DNA of 64,000 nucleotides, taken from positions 1,984,001 through 2,048,000 of the forward strand of contig NZ_CP046455.1 of assembly GCF_009734425.1 (NCBI RefSeq), written 5' to 3'. Numbering within the stretch: the first letter of the stretch is position 1; each line of letters begins with the position of its first letter. The translations under genes and the position numbers were made by a program. Shown here piece by piece: positions 1 to 9,638 of this stretch. The notes below the pieces were generated by a model. That model had not been told where the DNA came from and searched no databases. It worked only from the letters and a program-made list of their open reading frames with translations. The DNA comes from Corynebacterium occultum (GTDB taxonomy: Bacteria; Actinomycetota; Actinomycetes; Mycobacteriales; Mycobacteriaceae).

Positions 1-2888
1 TTATTGGCCACCTCGGCGGATTCCCCACCGAGGGCGGCGAAGAGATCGAACTGCCCCTTGTCGGCAGCCTTCTTGGTGGTGATCACCGAGTCCACCGCAT
101 CCTCATGGATGAGCATCAGGCCCTTGCGGGGGTGCTCCAGGGAGTCGAAGGCACCGGCCTTGATCAGCGATTCGGTGATGCGCTTATTGCAGGGCAGGGT
201 GTCGATCTTGTCCAGGTAGTCGGAGAAGTCCTTGAACCTCCCCTTCTCCTTCCTGCTGGCCACGATCGATTCCACCACTTCGGAGCCGACGTTACGGATC
301 GAACCCAGGCCGAAGCGGATGTCCTCGCCCACGGCCATGAAGTCATTGTAGGACTCGTTGATGTCCGGAGAGAGCACCTTGATGCCCAGGTGGCGACAGT
401 CCGCGAGGTAAATTGCGGACTTGTCCTTCTTGTCCGAGACCGAGGTCAGCAGGGCCGCCATGTACTCCGGGGTGTAGTGCGTCTTGAGGTAGCCCGTCCA
501 GAAGGAGACCAGGCCATAACCGGCGGCGTGGGACTTGTTGAAGGCGTAACCGGCGAAGGGCAGGATCGTGTCCCACAGGGTCTTGATGGCCTCCTTGGAG
601 AAGCCGTTGTCCTGCATGCCCCCCTCGAAGGCCACGAACTCCTTCTCCAGCACCTCCGGTTTCTTCTTACCCATGGCCTTACGGAAACCATCGGCCTGAC
701 CGGCGGTGTAGTTGGCCACCTTCTGGGAGATCTTCATGATCTGCTCCTGGTACACGATCAGACCATAGGTCTCACCCAGGATCTCCTTGAGCGGTTCCTC
801 CAGCTCGGGGTGGATTGGTTCGATCGGCTTGCGGCCGTTCTTACGGTCCGCGTAGTTCAGGTGCGCGTTGACGCCCATCGGGCCGGGTCGGTACAGCGCC
901 AGGGCGGCGACGATGTCATTGAAGCCGGTGGGCTGCATGCGCTTGAGCAGTTCCTGCATGCCGCCACCATCGAGCTGGAAGACACCCAGGGTGTCGCCGC
1001 GGCCCAGGAACCGGTAGGTCTCCTCATCGACGATGTCGAGGTTCTCCAGGTCGATCTCCTCGCCCCGGTTCATCCTGATGTTGTCGATGGCGTCACCGAG
1101 GACGGTGAGGTTACGCAGTCCCAGGAAGTCCATCTTCAGCAGGCCGATGGCCTCACAGGCCGGGTAATCCCAACCCGTGATCAGCGCACCGTCAGCGGGG
1201 CGCTTCCACATCGGGACATGGTCGAGCAGCGGCACCGAGGCCATGATCACCGCACAGGCGTGCACGCCGGCCTGGCGGACCACACCTTCCAGACCGCGGG
1301 CGGTCTCGTAGATCTTGGCCACGTCCGGGTCGGTCTCGATCAGGGCGCGGACATTCGCGGCCTCGCCGTAGCGCTCATGCCCAGGGTCGGTGATGCCGGA
1401 GAGCGAGATGTCCTTGGCCATGATCGGCGGCGGCAGTTCCTTGGTGATGCGGTCCGCCATCTGGTAGCCGGTCTGGCCGTACTGCACGCGGGCGGAGTCC
1501 TTGATCGCCTGCTTGGTCTTGACGGTGCCGAAGGTGATCACCTGGGCGATCTTGTCCTCTCCCCAGCGTTCCGCCGCGTAGCGGATCATCTCGCCGCGAC
1601 GACGGTCATCGAAGTCGATGTCGATATCGGGTGCGGAGGGTCGTTCCGGGTTGAGGAAGCGCTCGAAGAGCAGGCCATGCTCGATGGGGTCGATATTGGT
1701 GATGGTCAGGGCGTAGGCCACCAGCGCGCCGGCCGCGGAACCACGGCCCGGACCGACCCGGATGCCGATGGAGCGGGCATGCCTGATGATCTCGGCGACG
1801 ATGAGGAAGTAGGAGGGGTAGCCCTTCATGTCGATGACCTCGACCTCATACTCCGCGCGGTCAATGTACTCCTGGGGCACCTCCCCACCGTTGAAACGTT
1901 CCTTCAGTCCCTCCTTGACCTCATGCAGCAGCCAGGTGGTGGGGGTGTGTCCCTCAGGCACCTCCGCAACCGGCATGCGGTCATGGGGGTGCGACTCCCA
2001 CATCTCGTCATAGGGCTGGACCCGCTCCGCGATCCAGAGGGTGTTGTCGCAGCCGTCCGGGACGGTGTCATCCCAGAGTTCCCGCATCTGCTCGGCGGTC
2101 TTGATGTAGTAGCCGGAACCGTCGAACTTGAAACGGTCCGGGTCGTTCAGGGTTTTACCGGTCTGCACACAGAGCATCGCCTCATGGGCCTTGGCCTGGG
2201 ATTCCAGCACATAGTGACAGTCATTGGTCACCAGCGGGGGGAGGTTGAGTTTCTGCCCGATCTCCAGCAGTTCAGCACGCACCCGGTTCTCGATGTCGAG
2301 GCCGTGGTCCATCAGTTCCAGGAAGTAGTTGTCCCGGCCGTAGATGTCCTGCCACATCGCCGCAGCCTCCAGGGCCTGGTCGAACTGTCCCAGACGCAGG
2401 CGGGTCTGCACATCGCCGGAGGGGCAACCCGTGGTGGCGATGATGCCGTCGGCGTGCTCGGCGATCAACTCGGCGTCCATGCGGGGCCACTTGCCCAGCT
2501 GGCCCTCATAGGAGGCCATGGAGGAGAGGTAGAAAAGGTTGCGCAGGCCGGTGGCGTTCTCCGCGAGCATGGTCTGGTGGAGGTAGGCACCGGAGGCCGA
2601 GACATCATCCCGCTTCTGGTGGGGCTCACCCCAGCGCACCCGCTGCTTGTTGAAGCGCGACTCCGGTGCCAGGTAGGCCTCGATGCCGATGATCGGTTTG
2701 ATGCCGGCCCCGGTCATCTTCCGGTAGAAGGCATCCGAGCCGAACATATTGCCGTGGTCGGTGATTCCCACCGCTGGCATCCCCTGCCGCGAGACCTCTT
2801 CCGCCAGCAAATCCACCTTGGCCATGCCGTCCAGCATGGAGAATTCGGTGTGATTGTGAAGATGTACGAAGGAGGATTTCTTGGCCAT
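1..2888 (-). CDS. dnaE: DNA polymerase III alpha subunit, 5' part (runs off the left edge)
   Basis: Replicative DNA polymerase of the C family. The start ATG at 2888 gives an N-terminal PHP domain opening with HLHNHTEFS (residues 9-17). The catalytic acidic motif [11 protein letters not shown] lies near residue 417, and a YRPGPM motif follows in the palm/finger region. 962 complete codons are present, against about 1,180 for actinobacterial DnaE1, so roughly the last 220 residues (OB-fold and tau-binding end) lie outside the window. It is divergent from sucC with about 300 bp between the starts. No frameshift is seen. The identification rests on family motifs along the whole reading frame and is secure. 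Confidence 0.97.
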   Translation of the reverse strand, partial: MAKKSSFVHLHNHTEFSMLDGMAKVDLLAEEVSRQGMPAVGITDHGNMFGSDAFYRKMTGAGIKPIIGIEAYLAPESRFNKQRVRWGEPHQKRDDVSASGAYLHQTMLAENATGLRNLFYLSSMASYEGQLGKWPRMDAELIAEHADGIIATTGCPSGDVQTRLRLGQFDQALEAAAMWQDIYGRDNYFLELMDHGLDIENRVRAELLEIGQKLNLPPLVTNDCHYVLESQAKAHEAMLCVQTGKTLNDPDRFKFDGSGYYIKTAEQMRELWDDTVPDGCDNTLWIAERVQPYDEMWESHPHDRMPVAEVPEGHTPTTWLLHEVKEGLKERFNGGEVPQEYIDRAEYEVEVIDMKGYPSYFLIVAEIIRHARSIGIRVGPGRGSAAGALVAYALTITNIDPIEHGLLFERFLNPERPSAPDIDIDFDDRRRGEMIRYAAERWGEDKIAQVITFGTVKTKQAIKDSARVQYGQTGYQMADRITKELPPPIMAKDISLSGITDPGHERYGEAANVRALIETDPDVAKIYETARGLEGVVRQAGVHACAVIMASVPLLDHVPMWKRPADGALITGWDYPACEAIGLLKMDFLGLRNLTVLGDAIDNIRMNRGEEIDLENLDIVDEETYRFLGRGDTLGVFQLDGGGMQELLKRMQPTGFNDIVAALALYRPGPMGVNAHLNYADRKNGRKPIEPIHPELEEPLKEILGETYGLIVYQEQIMKISQKVANYTAGQADGFRKAMGKKKPEVLEKEFVAFEGGMQDNGFSKEAIKTLWDTILPFAGYAFNKSHAAGYGLVSFWTGYLKTHYTPEYMAALLTSVSDKKDKSAIYLADCRHLGIKVLSPDINESYNDFMAVGEDIRFGLGSIRNVGSEVVESIVASRKEKGRFKDFSDYLDKIDTLPCNKRITESLIKAGAFDSLEHPRKGLMLIHEDAVDSVITTKKAADKGQFDLFAALGGESAEVAN

Positions 2889-3063
2889 GCGGGCAAGTCT
2901 AGCCCGCACCTTCGACAAGGTAAATTACACCGCTGTCGCCCACTTCCGGCAGGAAGAAGCGCTTATCGACGCCGGGGTGGCCACGCCCACCTTCAGGCCC
3001 GAAGGTGAGTGGGGGCCAGGAACCGGGGCCTGCGGCACCGCGACACCCTCAGCCCCCGAACGC

Positions 3064-3082
3064 TATAGTGATGGGAGTCACT
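3064..3082 (+). promoter_or_regulatory. sucC -10 region overlapped by a CRP/GlxR-like dyad
   Basis: A TATAGT -10 hexamer (3064-3069) overlaps the symmetric sequence AGTGA-N6-TCACT (3067-3082). This resembles the corynebacterial GlxR (CRP family) consensus TGTGA-N6-TCACA, with the outer T/A positions replaced. Overlap with the -10 would fit repression of sucCD. The promoter would give a leader of about 110 nt before the sucC GTG. The dyad is seen directly; the regulator is inferred. Confidence 0.5.
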
Positions 3083-3187
3083 TTTCCTGATGACGTTTGG
3101 TGCGAAGCCATGGGCATCGTGGGCGGCGGCATCTGATATCGGAGCCAGATCAAGTGGTCGAACTCCCGACCAGGGATGGGATTAAAC

Positions 3188-4357
3188 GTGGATCTCTTTG
3201 AATACCAGGCACGCTCACTTTTCGAGGATCACGGTGTCCCGGTGCTACCCGGGGTGGTGGCCACCACCCCGGCGGAAGCCGCGGCAGCAGCCGCCGAACT
3301 GGGAGGTAGCGTCGTGATCAAGGCCCAGGTCAAGATTGGTGGCCGCGGCAAGGCCGGGGGCATCAAGATGGCCCACAGTGCGGAGGAGGCCGCCAAGGTG
3401 GCTGCCGATATCCTGGGCATGGACATCAGGGGCCACCGGGTGGAGCAGGTGATGCTCGCCCCGGCCATGGACATCGCCGAGGAATTCTACTTCTCGGTAC
3501 TACTGGATCGCGCGGAGCGTTCCTACCTGGCCATTTGTTCCATGTCGGGTGGGGTCGACATCGAGCAGCTGGCCGCGGAACAACCCGACGCCCTGGCACG
3601 GGTGGCGGTTGATCCCCTCCGGGGCATTGATGAAGCCAAGGCCCGGGAGATCGTGAAGGCAACCGGTTTCAAAGCAGACACCGCGGAAAAGATCATTCCG
3701 GTGCTGCAGCACATCTATGAGGTCTACCGGGAGGAGGATGCCACCCTGGTGGAGGTCAACCCCCTGGTGCTGAGCGCCAGGGGTGAGATCATCGCCCTGG
3801 ATGCGAAGATCACCCTCGATGACAACGCAGACTTCCGCCACGAGAACTGGGGGGACATCGCTGAAATCGCAGATGGCCTGGGTCCCCTGGAACTCAAGGC
3901 CCGGGAGCATGACCTCAACTATGTCCGCCTGGCGGGAACGGTGGGGATCATCGGCAATGGGGCTGGCCTGGTGATGTCCACCCTCGACATCGTCGCTGAG
4001 GCAGGCCAGCGCCACGGTGGGCAGAAACCCGCCAACTTCCTCGATATCGGCGGCGGTGCCTCTGCGGAAAGCATGGCCGCCGGACTGGATGTCGTCTTAG
4101 GTGATGAGCAGGTCTGCAGTGTCCTGGTCAATGTCTTCGGAGGCATCACCGCCTGCGATGTGGTCGCCCGGGGCATCCGTGGGGCCCTGGAGGCTCTCGG
4201 GGACAACGCCACCAAGCCGATCGTGGTTCGCCTGGACGGCAATAATGTCGAACAGGGCCGGGCGATCCTCACGGATTATGCCCACCCCCTGCTCACGCTG
4301 GTCTCCAGCATGGATGAAGCCGCCGACAAGGCCGCCGAGCTCGCCCACCATACTTGA
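3188..4357 (+). CDS. sucC: Succinyl-CoA synthetase (ADP-forming) beta subunit
   Basis: With SucD it interconverts succinyl-CoA and succinate with substrate-level phosphorylation in the TCA cycle. The GTG at 3188 gives [16 protein letters not shown], the usual family N-terminus. An ATG 12 bp upstream (3176) is in frame but would add four atypical residues and overlaps the Shine-Dalgarno-like AGGGA. An ATP-grasp domain fills roughly residues 1-210, with VEVNPLVLS in its metal/ATP region. The C-terminal ligase domain carries [12 protein letters not shown]. The length of 389 aa is normal. sucD follows after 80 bp, so the two are probably cotranscribed. Confidence 0.96.
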   Translation: MDLFEYQARSLFEDHGVPVLPGVVATTPAEAAAAAAELGGSVVIKAQVKIGGRGKAGGIKMAHSAEEAAKVAADILGMDIRGHRVEQVMLAPAMDIAEEFYFSVLLDRAERSYLAICSMSGGVDIEQLAAEQPDALARVAVDPLRGIDEAKAREIVKATGFKADTAEKIIPVLQHIYEVYREEDATLVEVNPLVLSARGEIIALDAKITLDDNADFRHENWGDIAEIADGLGPLELKAREHDLNYVRLAGTVGIIGNGAGLVMSTLDIVAEAGQRHGGQKPANFLDIGGGASAESMAAGLDVVLGDEQVCSVLVNVFGGITACDVVARGIRGALEALGDNATKPIVVRLDGNNVEQGRAILTDYAHPLLTLVSSMDEAADKAAELAHHT

Positions 4358-4437
4358 GTCAACACCGCACCTGAGTGAACACCGCACCCTAACCCAGCAA
4401 CCTAATCCCAGGCACAGAAGAATGAGGTGTAGAAACC

Positions 4438-5322
4438 ATGGCGATCTTCCTCGATGGAGACTCCCGGATCATCATCCAGGGCATCACCGGTTCAGAGGGC
4501 TCCGAACACGCCCACCGCATGCTGGCCTCCGGTGCCGAGGTGGTCGGTGGCACCAACCCGCGTAAGGCCGGGCAGACCATCACCATCCATGAACGCGAGC
4601 TCCCCGTCTTCGGTACCGTCGCCGAGGCAATGGCGGCCACGGGGGCGAATGTCTCGGTGATCTTCGTGCCCCCCGCCTTCACCAGGGATGCCGTAGTCGA
4701 AGCCGTCGATGCCAGGATGCCCCTGGTGGTCATCATCACTGAGGGGATGCCGGTCCGGGACACCGCCGAGGTCTGGGCCCACGCGAAGCAGGCGGGTGGT
4801 ACCCGCATCATCGGGCCGAACTGCCCCGGCATCATCACCCCCGGGGTTTCCCTGGCGGGGATCATCCCGGCAACCATCACCGGCCCCGGACCCATCGGGT
4901 TGATCTCAAAGTCGGGCACCCTGACCTACCAGATGATGTACGAGTTGGCCGAGATCGGCATCTCCACCGCCATAGGCATCGGTGGTGACCCGATCATCGG
5001 CACCACCCACATCGACGCCCTGGCAGCTTTTGAAGCCGACCCTGACACCAGCGCCATCGTCATGATCGGGGAGATCGGCGGGGATGCCGAGGAAAGGGCC
5101 GCGGAATTCATCAAGGAGCAGGTGAGTAAACCGGTGGTCGCCTATGTCGCCGGATTCACCGCCCCGGAAGGCAAGACCATGGGACACGCCGGCGCCATCG
5201 TCACCGGCTCAGTCGGCACCGCCCGGGCCAAGAAGGAGGCCCTGGAGGCGGCCGGAGTGCAGGTGGGCACCACCCCCACCGACACCGCGGATCTGATGAA
5301 ACGCGTTATTGCGGCGCTCTGA
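4438..5322 (+). CDS. sucD: Succinyl-CoA synthetase alpha subunit
   Basis: This is the CoA-binding, phosphohistidine-carrying subunit of succinyl-CoA synthetase. An N-terminal Rossmann CoA-binding domain begins at residue 1 ([10 protein letters not shown]). The active-site histidine is His250 in GHAGAIV. The 294-aa length is normal, and GAGGTG lies upstream of the ATG. The 3' end overlaps the convergent gene ending at 5306 by 17 bp. No terminator hairpin is seen between the two genes, so transcripts may run into each other. Confidence 0.97.
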   Translation: MAIFLDGDSRIIIQGITGSEGSEHAHRMLASGAEVVGGTNPRKAGQTITIHERELPVFGTVAEAMAATGANVSVIFVPPAFTRDAVVEAVDARMPLVVIITEGMPVRDTAEVWAHAKQAGGTRIIGPNCPGIITPGVSLAGIIPATITGPGPIGLISKSGTLTYQMMYELAEIGISTAIGIGGDPIIGTTHIDALAAFEADPDTSAIVMIGEIGGDAEERAAEFIKEQVSKPVVAYVAGFTAPEGKTMGHAGAIVTGSVGTARAKKEALEAAGVQVGTTPTDTADLMKRVIAAL

Positions 5323-6016
5323 CCTTCTTGCGGCGGGTCTCCCCCGCGCCCCGGAACCACAACGCTCTTTCCACCATGTCTCCCCGTAACCGCGGGAACT
5401 CCGGCTTCAGCACCTGCTGCCAACGATCCAGCAGCTCAAGATATTCATGATATTCAGTCGTTGACCAGTTGTTCCGCCGGAAACCCTCCCACCCGGCCTC
5501 CACCAGACCTGCAGCCACCGCTCCGTCCATCATCAGGTTCCGGTGCCCGGGGCGGCCTCCCCCACTGAAGTAGAGGTACTTGCTGAACACCGCAGCCCCC
5601 ACGGTGGGGATCGCCGGGGTGCGAGCACCATGCAGGAGCCGGGTGTAGGCCGCCTCGGCGTCGAGAAGCGAGAGGCGGGAGGCAGCGCTGAGCAGGTCCG
5701 CGATACGTTCCGCATCATCGGAGATCCGTCGGATACGCCGACGGTTATTCCGGTTGGCCCGCCCTTCCGCCCAGGCCATGGAGTTCCACAGCAGCGTCAG
5801 GGCCCCCTCCCGGGATTCCCGGGCCCAGTCAGCCAGCTCAAAGAGCTGGGTACGGCTGATGTAGTCCCCCAAGATGCGGTGTTCGAAACCATTGCGCCGG
5901 AGTTCCTCCTCCATCGCCTCCCGGTTGACCCACACCCCCTGGTGGAAAATGTCAACGGAAGGATTGGCTCCAGTGAGCCACTCCACCAACCAGATCGGCG
6001 GATCCAGATTCCGCAT
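5306..6016 (-). CDS. Hypothetical protein, possibly an OGG-fold DNA glycosylase-like protein
   Basis: A 236-aa protein with no signal peptide or membrane segment. The most telling stretch is FSKYLYF (143-150, Lys146) followed by [10 protein letters not shown] (161-170, Asp164). The KxLYF...LxxDxxVA spacing resembles actinobacterial proteins described as having an 8-oxoguanine glycosylase (OGG) fold, where lysine and aspartate are the catalytic pair. This is recalled from the family and not computed. The start was set at ATG 6016 because the longer frame to 6136 adds low-complexity sequence with no family feel. It converges on sucD with a 17-bp overlap. Substrate and role are unknown, and a different helical fold is possible. 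Confidence 0.55.
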   Translation of the reverse strand: MRNLDPPIWLVEWLTGANPSVDIFHQGVWVNREAMEEELRRNGFEHRILGDYISRTQLFELADWARESREGALTLLWNSMAWAEGRANRNNRRRIRRISDDAERIADLLSAASRLSLLDAEAAYTRLLHGARTPAIPTVGAAVFSKYLYFSGGGRPGHRNLMMDGAVAAGLVEAGWEGFRRNNWSTTEYHEYLELLDRWQQVLKPEFPRLRGDMVERALWFRGAGETRRKKVRAPQ

Positions 6017-6225
6017 GCTGTCCACACCCGCGAGGATACGTTTGATCCCCGAACTCCGCGACCCGCAGGGAAATAGGGGCTGAGTCCCTACCTGACAACC
6101 CACCATGCCAGGGCCGCGGGGCAGGATTCCACCCATGGTCTACGCGGTTTTCGCCTATCTGCGGTGGGGCTTCATACCCGACTTCTTCCCACCGCCCTTG
6201 ACGTAGGCAGCGCAACCCGAGGCAG

Positions 6226-6267
6226 AAGGCCGGTTCTTTCCTCCAGATCAAGGAAAGAACCGGCCTT
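6226..6267 (-). terminator. Hairpin terminator after the membrane-protein gene
   Basis: A perfect 16-bp inverted repeat (6226-6241 with 6252-6267) with a 10-nt loop. It sits 35 bp beyond the stop of the gene ending at 6302. A short T run follows on both strands, so it may act in both directions. Confidence 0.8.
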
Positions 6268-6301
6268 TGGTGTCACTCTCAGCCCCCTGGGGGCTGCTTC
6301 C

Positions 6302-6889
6302 TCAGGAGCTGAGATTCACGGGGCGTATCCCGAAGCGACCCCAGGATGCGTCGGGAGGAAGTACCTCCACGATCAGGACCGACTCATGTTCCGCGACAGC
6401 ACGGAAAGCCTCCCCATCATCCCAGGCGACGATGGAGTTGATCTCCCGGGGTGCGGTGATGTCCCCGACCCCGGCGAGACTGTAGTCGATGCGGTCAAGC
6501 TCCCGGTTGAACACATCCTCCCGGGTCTCCCCCGACACCGGCTCCGGTAGTGAGATCGGAGGGGCAGAGAGCATGATCATGGCGTTGACCCGTCCCAGCC
6601 CAGCCAGCACCTCAGCGGCCACCGCAGGGGTGGCTGGCCCAGTGAAGGTGATCAACCCGAAACCCGGCTCATCAGCCGGGGCGGCAGCCAAGGAATCAGC
6701 GGCCCGACCCCGGTAGTCCGCCAGGGACTCCGAGACATCCTGGCCGAGCATGTCACCGTTGAGGCTCATCGGTTTTGCGGTCCGGTCCGAGAAGGAGAGC
6801 ACCAGCAGCACCGCCACCAGACCAAGCACACAGATTATGGCGATGATCTTGCGCCACTTATCCACGCTCACCTCTGTATCCTCACTCAC
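6302..6889 (-). CDS. Conserved hypothetical membrane-anchored protein
   Basis: A 195-aa protein with a short charged cytoplasmic N-terminus, one hydrophobic helix (about residues 14-33), and an extracytoplasmic domain of mixed alpha/beta character with no recognised family motif. The start overlaps the rluD stop by four bases (ATGA), so it is the last gene of an lspA-rluD operon and is probably translationally coupled. It is followed by a strong terminator. The surface location is inferred from the single N-terminal helix. The function is unknown. Confidence 0.75.
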   Translation of the reverse strand: MSEDTEVSVDKWRKIIAIICVLGLVAVLLVLSFSDRTAKPMSLNGDMLGQDVSESLADYRGRAADSLAAAPADEPGFGLITFTGPATPAVAAEVLAGLGRVNAMIMLSAPPISLPEPVSGETREDVFNRELDRIDYSLAGVGDITAPREINSIVAWDDGEAFRAVAEHESVLIVEVLPPDASWGRFGIRPVNLSS

Positions 6890-7812
6890 CCCCGCAGCAC
6901 CTCGAGGGCATGCTTCAGATCATCCGGGTAGGGCGAGCTGATCTCCATCCAACGGCCACCCACCGGGTGATGAAAACCGAGGGTCTCGGCGTGCAGCCAC
7001 TGACGGATCAGACCAAGGCGTTTGGCCAGCTCCGGATCTGAGCCGTACATCGGGTCGCCACAGCAGGGATGATTCAGGGAGGACATGTGAACGCGGATCT
7101 GATGGGTGCGGCCGGTCTCCAGATGAACCTTGAGCAGGGTGGCCTGACGGAATGCCTCGATGGTCTCGTAGTGGGTGACCGCCGGCTTGCCGTCAGAGGT
7201 CACCGCGAAACGCCAACCGGCGGAGGGGTGTCGGCCGATCGGGGCTTCAATGGTGCCGCTGAAAGGATCCGGGTGACCCTGCACCAGGGCATGGTAGGTC
7301 TTGAGCACCGTCCGCTCCCGGAAAGCCTGCTTGAGCACGGTATAACCGCGTTCCGAGGCGGCGACGACCATCGCACCTGAGGTGCCGACATCCAACCGGT
7401 GGACGATACCCTTGCGCTCCGGCGGGCCGGAGGTGGAGATCCGGAAACCGGCGGCAGCCAATCCGCCGATCACGGTCGGACCATCCCAGCCAACGGTCGG
7501 GTGGGCAGCCACACCCACCGGCTTATCCACCACGATCAGGTCATTGTCGGAGTAGAGGATGTCCATGCCCTCCACCGGTTCCACCTTGGGCACCAGGGGA
7601 ACCTCCGGCTCCGGCAGGAGCACATCCAGCCAGGAACCGGCATTCAGGCGTTCGGATTTACCCACCGCAACACCATTGACCTCCACATCACCCGCGGTGG
7701 CCAACTCAGCTGCCACGGTGCGGGAGATACCGAGCAGCTTGGCCAGCGCGGCGTCGACACGCATGCCCTCCAAACCCTCGGGAACACTTAAAGTCCGGGA
7801 ATCACGACTCAT
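6886..7812 (-). CDS. rluD: RluA-family pseudouridine synthase (RluD-like)
   Basis: Converts uridines to pseudouridine in structured RNA, by family mainly 23S rRNA. An S4 RNA-binding domain occupies about residues 15-65. The catalytic domain carries the RLD motif [12 protein letters not shown] with catalytic Asp141. The 308-aa length is typical. The start overlaps the lspA stop by one base (TAATG), an arrangement common in actinobacteria, and the stop overlaps the next gene by four bases. The rRNA target cannot be told from sequence alone; RluD is the best guess by length and context. Confidence 0.93.
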   Translation of the reverse strand: MSRDSRTLSVPEGLEGMRVDAALAKLLGISRTVAAELATAGDVEVNGVAVGKSERLNAGSWLDVLLPEPEVPLVPKVEPVEGMDILYSDNDLIVVDKPVGVAAHPTVGWDGPTVIGGLAAAGFRISTSGPPERKGIVHRLDVGTSGAMVVAASERGYTVLKQAFRERTVLKTYHALVQGHPDPFSGTIEAPIGRHPSAGWRFAVTSDGKPAVTHYETIEAFRQATLLKVHLETGRTHQIRVHMSSLNHPCCGDPMYGSDPELAKRLGLIRQWLHAETLGFHHPVGGRWMEISSPYPDDLKHALEVLRG

Positions 7813-8375
7813 TATTTACCCCCTTCGGTGGTTACCACAGATTCGATGCTGCCATCCCCATCAGCCTCAGCCGCACGGGCCCTGGCATTCTCGCGGAATT
7901 CCTCAACAAACATGGCGATGATGAAGACCACCACGCCGACGGTGATCGCACTGTCGGCGATATTGAACACCGCGAAGTTCCCCACCGAGATGAAGTCCAC
8001 GACATGGCCGAGAAAGAACTGTGGCTCCCGGAAGAGACGGTCGATGAGGTTTCCGGCGGCACCGCCGGCAATCAGTGCCAGGCCGAAACCGGTCCACCGG
8101 TCGGTGACCCGGGGCGAGTAGATCGCGACTCCGAGGATGAAGGCGATCTGGATGCAGGTGAACAGCCAGGTCGAGCCTTCCCCCATGGAGAAGGCCGCGC
8201 CGGGGTTGAACAGGAGGTAAAAGCGGAACCAGTCTCCGATGACATTGACCGGCACCCCCGGTTCCAGCCAGTTCAGCATGATGGTCTTTGTTATCTGATC
8301 GACTACCGCAATGACGATGACCACCAGGGCCATCATCGGGATATAGCTCCTACCTTTAGTTCGCACGGTTCCCAT
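7812..8375 (-). CDS. lspA: Lipoprotein signal peptidase (signal peptidase II)
   Basis: An integral membrane aspartyl protease that removes the signal peptide of diacylglyceryl-modified prolipoproteins. Four hydrophobic helices are visible. The catalytic aspartates are in GNLIDRL and in [14 protein letters not shown] 8375 gives 187 aa; GTG 8366, which has GGAAG nine bases upstream, gives 184 aa and is equally likely. The open frame continues to 9179, but that stretch is antisense to a lipoprotein gene and is rejected. A lipoprotein gene lies divergently next to it. Confidence 0.94.
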   Translation of the reverse strand: MGTVRTKGRSYIPMMALVVIVIAVVDQITKTIMLNWLEPGVPVNVIGDWFRFYLLFNPGAAFSMGEGSTWLFTCIQIAFILGVAIYSPRVTDRWTGFGLALIAGGAAGNLIDRLFREPQFFLGHVVDFISVGNFAVFNIADSAITVGVVVFIIAMFVEEFRENARARAAEADGDGSIESVVTTEGGK

Positions 8376-8420
8376 CTTCCACCATGAACACCTCAAAACT
8401 CCACCCGACCACCGGCACGG

Positions 8421-8436
8421 TATCTTGGGACCTGTG
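8421..8436 (+). promoter_or_regulatory. -10 box set for a leaderless GTG start
   Basis: TATCTT at 8421-8426 is followed seven bases later by the GTG at 8434. That is the normal -10 to +1 distance, and there is no convincing Shine-Dalgarno sequence. The pattern suggests a leaderless transcript. The -35 is weak. Confidence 0.45.
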
Positions 8437-9474
8437 CGTCTTAACCCGATTTTCCGTCCCCACAGCAGCCCTTCCCGAAGGAAGCTGAGCCGTTCCCTGG
8501 CGGTGCTGCTCACCACCTCTGCCCTGGTGCTCAGCGCCTGCGGCAGCACCGAGGAGGAGGAAGGCGCGGAAGTGGAACAAGCTGTCGCCCTGGAGGTTGA
8601 TCCCTCCCGGGTGATGCTGCAGTCCACCGGTGCCGGCCCTGGCCGGGTGCTGGAGTTCAATGACATCCCCGCTGATGAGGATGGGGCCAGCCCCCAGGAA
8701 ACCACCATCGAAGTTTCCCAGGGTTTCCAGCAGAGTGTGGCCACCGGGGATGCCGTGGACCCGGCTGCCCCTACGGTCACGGACTTCGGGGAAGGCGAGA
8801 TGGATACCATCACCCTGCCGTTGAGCGCGACGGCCGCGGCCGCTGATGAGCCCGACAATGAAAATGAGGTCGAGGCGGACCGCAACGTGAGATGGCAGTT
8901 GGGCACCCCCACCCACAGCGATATCAGCCAGAATGAGGATCTGGCCTCGGCCACCGGTTTCCGGCTGGGGCTGCGCAGCAACTTCAACGGCCAGGCCACC
9001 ACGGTGCAGCTGGCTGCCCCGGTCGAGGCCACCGATGTCGGCCGACAGACCGCGGAGTCGGCCCTGATGAAGGTGCTTTCCCTGCCGGTGGTCTTCCCCG
9101 ATGAGGCAGTGGGCCCCGGCGCGATCTGGAGTGTGGACAGCCGGGTCACCGGTGAGGCGACACTCCTGCAGACCACCACCTATACCTTGAAGGAGGTGTC
9201 GGGGCAGGGGGTGGAGCTGGATGTCAGTGTCACGCAGCGCCCTGCCCTGGGTGCACTGTCCCTGGAGGGTCAGGAGGGGATGGCGGAAGGTGAGGCAGGT
9301 ACCTTGAATGTGCTCAACTCCAACACCACCAGTACCGGTTCCCTGAGCGTTGATCTGGGGCAGTCACTGCCGGTGGCGGGTCGGGTGGAGTTCACCACCC
9401 GGGTGATTTACGGCGGTGAGGATTCTGAGGTTCGGGTGGTGCAGGACTCCTCTTCTGTCCTTGACTTCGGTTAA
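8434..9474 (+). CDS. Putative lipoprotein
   Basis: A 346-aa secreted protein. The N-terminus has basic residues (RRK, 15-17), a hydrophobic stretch and the lipobox LSAC with the lipidated Cys36, followed by an acidic linker. The rest is a soluble beta-rich domain with no family I recognise, and four later segments speak of regular strands. The start GTG 8434 was chosen because the -10 box TATCTT lies directly upstream; a TTG at 8425 in the same frame would overlap that box. It is divergent from lspA, whose product would process it. The ABC-F promoter lies across its last codons. Confidence 0.82.
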   Translation: MRLNPIFRPHSSPSRRKLSRSLAVLLTTSALVLSACGSTEEEEGAEVEQAVALEVDPSRVMLQSTGAGPGRVLEFNDIPADEDGASPQETTIEVSQGFQQSVATGDAVDPAAPTVTDFGEGEMDTITLPLSATAAAADEPDNENEVEADRNVRWQLGTPTHSDISQNEDLASATGFRLGLRSNFNGQATTVQLAAPVEATDVGRQTAESALMKVLSLPVVFPDEAVGPGAIWSVDSRVTGEATLLQTTTYTLKEVSGQGVELDVSVTQRPALGALSLEGQEGMAEGEAGTLNVLNSNTTSTGSLSVDLGQSLPVAGRVEFTTRVIYGGEDSEVRVVQDSSSVLDFG

Positions 9475-9490
9475 GGCTGTGCACTAGATT
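9461..9490 (+). promoter_or_regulatory. Promoter of the ABC-F gene
   Basis: TTGACT (9461-9466) and TAGATT (9485-9490) are separated by 18 bp, a near-consensus sigma-A promoter. It overlaps the stop codon of the upstream lipoprotein gene. Transcription should begin near 9497-9499. Confidence 0.65.
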
Positions 9491-9498
9491 TTACATTC

Positions 9499-9516
9499 AT
9501 GAAGATCTTTCGGTAA
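9499..9516 (+). CDS. Five-codon leader ORF (MKIFR) upstream of the ABC-F gene
   Basis: ATG AAG ATC TTT CGG TAA begins eight bases after the -10 box TAGATT, so it would be at or next to the transcript's 5' end. About 120 nt of leader follow before the ABC-F ATG. Leaders of antibiotic-responsive ABC-F genes in other bacteria often carry such mini-ORFs, on which a drug-stalled ribosome changes RNA folding. That it is translated here is inference. Confidence 0.4.
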   Translation: MKIFR

Positions 9517-9638
9517 TTAACGCGACCCTCACTGAGCCCCTCCCTGACCGGGGATGTCTGGCTCGGTTCGTTTCGTAGCGGTGGCTGGAGTCCTCTTGAC
9601 TCGCTGCCTGCTGCACCCCCCTCCGAAGGATCTTTTTC

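Noticed and set aside
105..3008. 967-codon plus-strand ORF opposite dnaE
   Set aside because: It is exactly antisense to a DnaE frame with full family motifs, lacks a ribosome site and reads as the complement of high-GC codon bias.
8376..9179. N-terminal extension of the lspA frame
   Set aside because: Antisense to the lipoprotein gene. Signal peptidase II begins near 8375, and the extra 268 residues are not family-like.
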